From contig JAVXGM010000006.1 of assembly GCA_036657395.1 (NCBI GenBank), forward strand, positions 68,020 to 132,019: a DNA stretch of 64,000 bases. The letters are read 5' to 3'. The notes beneath the pieces were generated by a model. The model did not search any database. It was not told the origin of the DNA and was given only the letters and a program-made list of their open reading frames with translations. The stretch is from JAVXGM01 sp036657395 (GTDB lineage Bacteria > Bacillota > Clostridia > Peptostreptococcales > Anaerovoracaceae). Positions 61,324 through 64,000 of the stretch are shown here, piece by piece. Both the position numbers and the translations under genes were made by a program. The first letter of the stretch is position 1. Each line of letters opens with the position of its first letter.

Positions 61324-62139
61324 TTATACTAGGGAAATGGTTACAGATATGGTTGGGCTTAGGGTGACAGGACCCTCCAGGTAAAGGGATTCAATTTGAT
61401 TAGCCTTTTTAGTTATGGTAACAGTAACAGCACCTTTAGGTTGTTTGAAAGTGAATGTATGGATTCCCTCTGACTCTCTTTCTGTGATTGCTGTGGCAAC
61501 TGCTAGAGCACCGGATGCGCAGCTCCCTTCAAAATATGTAGTATCTACATCTTTAACGTAGACCACAGGGGTAAGAAACTCTTTTTTCTGATCGTAAAAT
61601 AAAACACCTAATGCTGCCGGATTGTATTTCTTCATTAGCAATTCTTTAAATTGATCAAAGGTGGCTTGATTAGCAGACACGTCAAAAAGCACCAAGTGAA
61701 GAATTCCATCCAAATCCACTAACTGAGCCTTGCACATAGGAAGAATATCATCAAAGGTCATGGTTTTTACTAAAATAGGGTTAGGCATGGAAGTCTTTGT
61801 GTATCCTGTATCAGTGTCAATTGTGACACTTAAAGGATCTGCACAGCCGCTGACGTCTAATGAAAGGACTTGCCTTCCTTGAAGACCAAGCTGATTGGCG
61901 GTAATTATGGCAAAGGCTCGAGATGCATTACCGCAGAATTCAAGTCCACACATTTCCATACGGCCATGGGCATTTTTTAGAGGAGGCAACACAAAAGCAA
62001 CCTGTTCTCCTTGGTATTGATCCATAGCAAGAAGCTGTTTTGCCACTTCTTGATAATTATCTCTAGGAAAAGGGGTTATAACGAAAATAGTCGTGTTTCC
62101 CGCAGGGTTTGCAACAATAATATCTATTTGCTTATCCAT
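61324..62139 (-). CDS. DapF-fold racemase/epimerase-like protein
   Basis: A 271-residue protein with the two-lobed PLP-independent racemase fold of diaminopimelate epimerase. Both catalytic cysteine regions are present but altered: MCGLEFCGNASRAFAI (DapF has ECGNGxR) and TYFEGSCASGALAVA (DapF has ACGTG). The change from GNG to GNA and the loss of the second GTG suggest a different substrate. DapF-fold amino-acid racemases such as the histidine racemase CntK of staphylopine synthesis show that the fold adapts. No lysine-pathway or metallophore genes lie nearby. AAGGAG precedes the ATG. Confidence 0.75.
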   Translation of the reverse strand: MDKQIDIIVANPAGNTTIFVITPFPRDNYQEVAKQLLAMDQYQGEQVAFVLPPLKNAHGRMEMCGLEFCGNASRAFAIITANQLGLQGRQVLSLDVSGCADPLSVTIDTDTGYTKTSMPNPILVKTMTFDDILPMCKAQLVDLDGILHLVLFDVSANQATFDQFKELLMKKYNPAALGVLFYDQKKEFLTPVVYVKDVDTTYFEGSCASGALAVATAITERESEGIHTFTFKQPKGAVTVTITKKANQIESLYLEGPVTLSPTISVTISLV

Positions 62140-62251
62140 AAAATTGACTCCTTATTTAGTGGGTTAATTGTATCATCTGTAGTGTCATTTTGCAAAAAAG
62201 AAGCTAGAATTTTGCCGCAGGGATTGGGACTCATGAAAATTCAAATTCCAA

Positions 62252-62280
62252 TTGCGATACCTGGCTCAATCCGTTATACT
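62252..62280 (+). promoter_or_regulatory. Promoter of tRNA-Ser
   Basis: TTGCGA (62252-62257), 17-base spacer, TATACT (62275-62280), 22 bases before the mature tRNA. Confidence 0.6.
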
Positions 62281-62301
62281 GTATTAGATAGGAAATCATA
62301 T

Positions 62302-62390
62302 GGAAGCGTATCGAAGTGGTCATAACGAGCCTGACTCGAAATCAGGTAGCCTTCACGGGCACGTGGGTTCGAATCCCACCGCTTCCGCCA
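62302..62390 (+). tRNA. tRNA-Ser (anticodon CGA)
   Basis: An 89-base tRNA with acceptor GGAAGCG/CGCTTCC, anticodon stem CCTGA/TCAGG with loop CTCGAAA (anticodon CGA, reading UCG), a long variable arm as expected for serine, T arm GTGGG-TTCGAAT-CCCAC, discriminator G and an encoded CCA. Confidence 0.97.
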
Positions 62391-62417
62391 TTAAGTGCAA
62401 AAAAAGATATAGCCACG

Positions 62418-62444
62418 AAAAACCCTGATACTATCCGGGTTTTT
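62418..62444 (+). terminator. Terminator after tRNA-Ser
   Basis: AAAAACCC pairs with GGGTTTTT across a ten-base loop, with the T run at 62440-62444. Confidence 0.65.
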
Positions 62445-62498
62445 CCCTATTTAGGGGCATGATTTTCAACAGAAATTTTCCGTGTTCTCATTGTTTTA

Positions 62499-62543
62499 TA
62501 TGCTCCTTCAATTATTTGAGCATAAACAAACGGCATATGCTCA
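62499..62543 (+). repeat. Alternating inverted repeats TATGCTC / GAGCATA / TATGCTC
   Basis: TATGCTC (62499-62505), GAGCATA (62518-62524) and TATGCTC (62536-62542) can form two mutually exclusive hairpins. This is the only structure I see in the 300-base gap between tRNA-Ser and the TetR gene apart from the tRNA terminator and the operator. I see no convincing gene here. Confidence 0.5.
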
Positions 62544-62646
62544 ACAGAAAGCATCTGTGTGGGAATTGAAAAATAAATTCGCTTTGGTAAAAACAAGCAA
62601 AAGCCATTGCAAAAAACAAGAAAACGATGTATATTTATGTAAATGT

Positions 62647-62672
62647 ACTAATCGATTAATTAATCGGTTAGT
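62647..62672 (+). promoter_or_regulatory. 26-bp palindromic operator of the TetR-family gene
   Basis: ACTAATCGATTAA (62647-62659) and TTAATCGGTTAGT (62660-62672) form a near-perfect palindrome (one asymmetric position per arm), 24 bases before the start of the regulator gene. The length and symmetry suit a TetR-family dimer or pair of dimers, so autoregulation is likely. Confidence 0.75.
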
Positions 62673-62695
62673 CACAAGTGAAAAGAGGTGTTTTT

Positions 62696-63301
62696 ATGAT
62701 TTCGCCACAGGAGCGGAAAGAAAAAGTCGACTGGATTATGGAAAGATGTTTTGATTGTTACTGTGAACATGGCATTAACAATACAGGGATAAAGGCACTT
62801 GGTGCCGCTTGCAACATGACTTCTGCCAATTTGTATGCATATTTTGATAACCTTGATGACCTTATTATAAAGTCCACAGCCCATTGTATGTCTAAGGTTG
62901 AGGCAGAATTTATGGCACGTTCTCCGAAAAATATATCGGATATAAAACGCTTTTTAGATGAAGCGCCTTATTGGACTGCAGAGAATCATGGCAAAAAATA
63001 TCGTTTTATGTATCAGGTTTACACCTCCCCTAAATATCTGGAATATGGCAAGATGTTTTTTAAGGGCGTGGAGGAGCGTTACACCGAATATGCAAAACAA
63101 CTAGAGCCTCGCCTTAATATACCATGGGATGTTATTCAGCCTATGATCTTCACCTTTGTTCGTGCGAGTGTTCACTTTGCACTGTTTGAAGATGAACTTT
63201 ATATGAAATCACAGATGAATTTGTTGTGGCAGATGTGCCTTATTATGAAAGAGAAATATAAAGATGAAAATTTTGTTGGAGGAAAAGATTATGAAAAATA
63301 A
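62696..63301 (+). CDS. TetR-family transcriptional regulator
   Basis: A 201-residue regulator. The N-terminal TetR helix-turn-helix reads INNTGIKALGAACNMTSANLY followed by AYFDNLDDLIIKS, the classic TetR_N ending. The C-terminal half (90-201) is a helical effector domain with WTAENHGKKYRFMYQVY and FVRASVHFALFEDEL; the ligand is unknown. ATG 62696 is chosen because AGAGGTG lies six bases upstream. The gene overlaps the downstream surface-protein gene by 11 bases, so the regulator and its likely target are on one transcript under the palindromic operator. Confidence 0.9.
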   Translation: MISPQERKEKVDWIMERCFDCYCEHGINNTGIKALGAACNMTSANLYAYFDNLDDLIIKSTAHCMSKVEAEFMARSPKNISDIKRFLDEAPYWTAENHGKKYRFMYQVYTSPKYLEYGKMFFKGVEERYTEYAKQLEPRLNIPWDVIQPMIFTFVRASVHFALFEDELYMKSQMNLLWQMCLIMKEKYKDENFVGGKDYEK

Positions 63302-64000
63302 ATTAGGAAAAAAACTGCTTGCCTTAATACTTTGTGTACCTTTGCTCTTTAGCCTGGCATCCCCACTTACTGCCTTTGGGGAAACCCGGGTGTATGGGAT
63401 ACTTACTAATAACAATAACATTTACAATTGTGACAACGATGGTCAAAATCAAGGTACAACCCAAATACCACTTGGAGATGTGACCCATCTTTTTATTGCA
63501 AGTGATGTTGATAGAGTATTTAACAGTAGTAGTATGGGCACGTTTAAAAATTTAGTCAGCTTAACAATTCCGCCAAATGTGCATTGTATTGAAGACACAT
63601 TTGGAAAATCACCTAAATTAAAAAACATTGACTTTTCCAAAGCTACTGGTCTTGAATTAATAAAGGGATCTGCATTTGCGTGGTGTGATTCCTTGAAAAC
63701 GGTTGATATGTCAAAAGCCATTAATTTAAGGGAAACTTCAGGTAGTTCTCTTGCTCCCGGAATTACTTTTTGGGGTTGTGAGAATCTTGAAACTGTAATT
63801 TTGCCAAAAAGTTTAAAACAACTTAATGATAATATGTTTGATAGGTGCAAAAAATTAGCTGATGTTACCTTTGGCTCCAAAATACCACCAAGGGCAGGAG
63901 GAATTTTTCGGGACACAAAAGAAAAAATAAGAATTCATCTTCCTGCCGGCTCAAATGTGAAAGAATGGGAAACCGCCTTATCGAGATCAGGGGCATCTAA
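63291..64000 (+). CDS. Secreted BspA-type leucine-rich-repeat protein, partial
   Basis: An open frame from ATG 63291 (GGAGG eight bases upstream) to the window end, 236 codons without stop. The product has a signal peptide (KKLLALILCVPLLFSLASP, ending near TAFG). Next come Asn-rich sequence and leucine-rich repeats of LRR_5/BspA type: FKNLVSLTIPPNVHCIEDTF, LKNIDFSKATGLELIKGSAF, CDSLKTVDMSKA, CENLETVILPKSLKQLNDNMF, CKKLADVTFGSKIP. It then closes with IRIHLPAGSNVKEWETAL. BspA-type proteins are usually surface adhesins or binding proteins. The minus-strand frame over 63449-63916 is a shadow of this gene. The C-terminus, and so any anchor, lies outside the window. Confidence 0.85.
   Translation, partial: MKNKLGKKLLALILCVPLLFSLASPLTAFGETRVYGILTNNNNIYNCDNDGQNQGTTQIPLGDVTHLFIASDVDRVFNSSSMGTFKNLVSLTIPPNVHCIEDTFGKSPKLKNIDFSKATGLELIKGSAFAWCDSLKTVDMSKAINLRETSGSSLAPGITFWGCENLETVILPKSLKQLNDNMFDRCKKLADVTFGSKIPPRAGGIFRDTKEKIRIHLPAGSNVKEWETALSRSGAS

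Noticed and set aside
63449..63916. Minus-strand open frame of 155 codons
   Set aside because: Shadow of the leucine-rich-repeat protein on the plus strand, which has a signal peptide and ribosome binding site.
1..64000. CRISPR arrays, insertion sequences, prophage, rRNA genes
   Set aside because: I saw no regularly spaced repeats, transposase, integrase or phage structural motifs, and no rRNA sequence.

Overview
The window is AT-rich, densely packed DNA. Genes follow strong AGGAGG-type ribosome binding sites and TTGACA/TATAAT promoters, with many short-overlap operons and T-tract terminators. Its gene content (an NADH/ferredoxin flavin-Fe-S complex, a Mop-type molybdenum hydroxylase, clostridial-type glutamate dehydrogenase, crotonase, no respiratory chain) points to an anaerobic, amino-acid-fermenting Gram-positive of class Clostridia. 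An Anaerovoracaceae/Family XIII-like genome is my guess, not a proof. There are no rRNA genes, CRISPR arrays, transposases or phage genes.

Layout. 1-385 (minus): N-terminus of a Ser/Arg-rich low-complexity protein running off the left edge. 562-4908: comEC, holA and an EamA exporter. 5094-10886: a three-subunit NuoE/NuoF/(GltD+NuoG) complex, best read as a soluble electron-bifurcating (Bfu-type) NAD(P)H/ferredoxin enzyme. 11009-14780: nitrogen metabolism (glnA, gdhA) with a stand-alone crotonase. 15024-22001: an unusual operon of a 1620-residue HD/helical-repeat/NadD-like/phosphoribosyltransferase-like protein, an LDH/MDH-family dehydrogenase and an Fe-S flavoprotein, followed by mgtE. 23767-29438: a Mop-type aldehyde oxidoreductase with a flavin/Fe-S partner and two small zinc-ribbon proteins.

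29538-32594: NAD(P)HX dehydratase, a MazF/EndoA toxin without adjacent antitoxin, and split transketolase. 32613-40510: a lipoprotein, a PrcB-domain protein, the ftsE-ftsX-murein hydrolase module, recJ, an S41 protease and a Ca/Na antiporter. 40672-50298: a TrpR-like regulator, phosphopantetheinyl transferase, EamA transporter, MBL hydrolase, recX, tcdA, smr-like, small proteins, rmuC, a phosphoesterase and the nucleoside salvage genes deoB and pdp. 50375-54853: a thiamine salvage operon (thiD-cytX-thiM-thiE-HAD) behind two tandem TPP riboswitches, each with its own terminator. 54983-59053: D,D-carboxypeptidase, a DUF3343 protein, an SH3b glucosaminidase and a cohesin-like anchored protein. 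59139-62139: M29 aminopeptidase, lipid kinase, DapF-fold racemase. 62302-64000: tRNA-Ser(CGA), a TetR-family regulator with a 26-bp palindromic operator, and a secreted BspA-type leucine-rich-repeat protein running off the right edge.

The first half can be read as a redox economy. Glutamate dehydrogenase feeds NADH, the Bfu-like complex can exchange electrons among NAD(H), NADP(H) and ferredoxin, and the Mop cluster oxidises an unidentified aldehyde or N-heterocycle through a flavin/Fe-S conduit that has lost its pyridine-nucleotide domain. The least explained parts are the HD/NadD/PRT operon and the exact third substrate of the Bfu-like complex.
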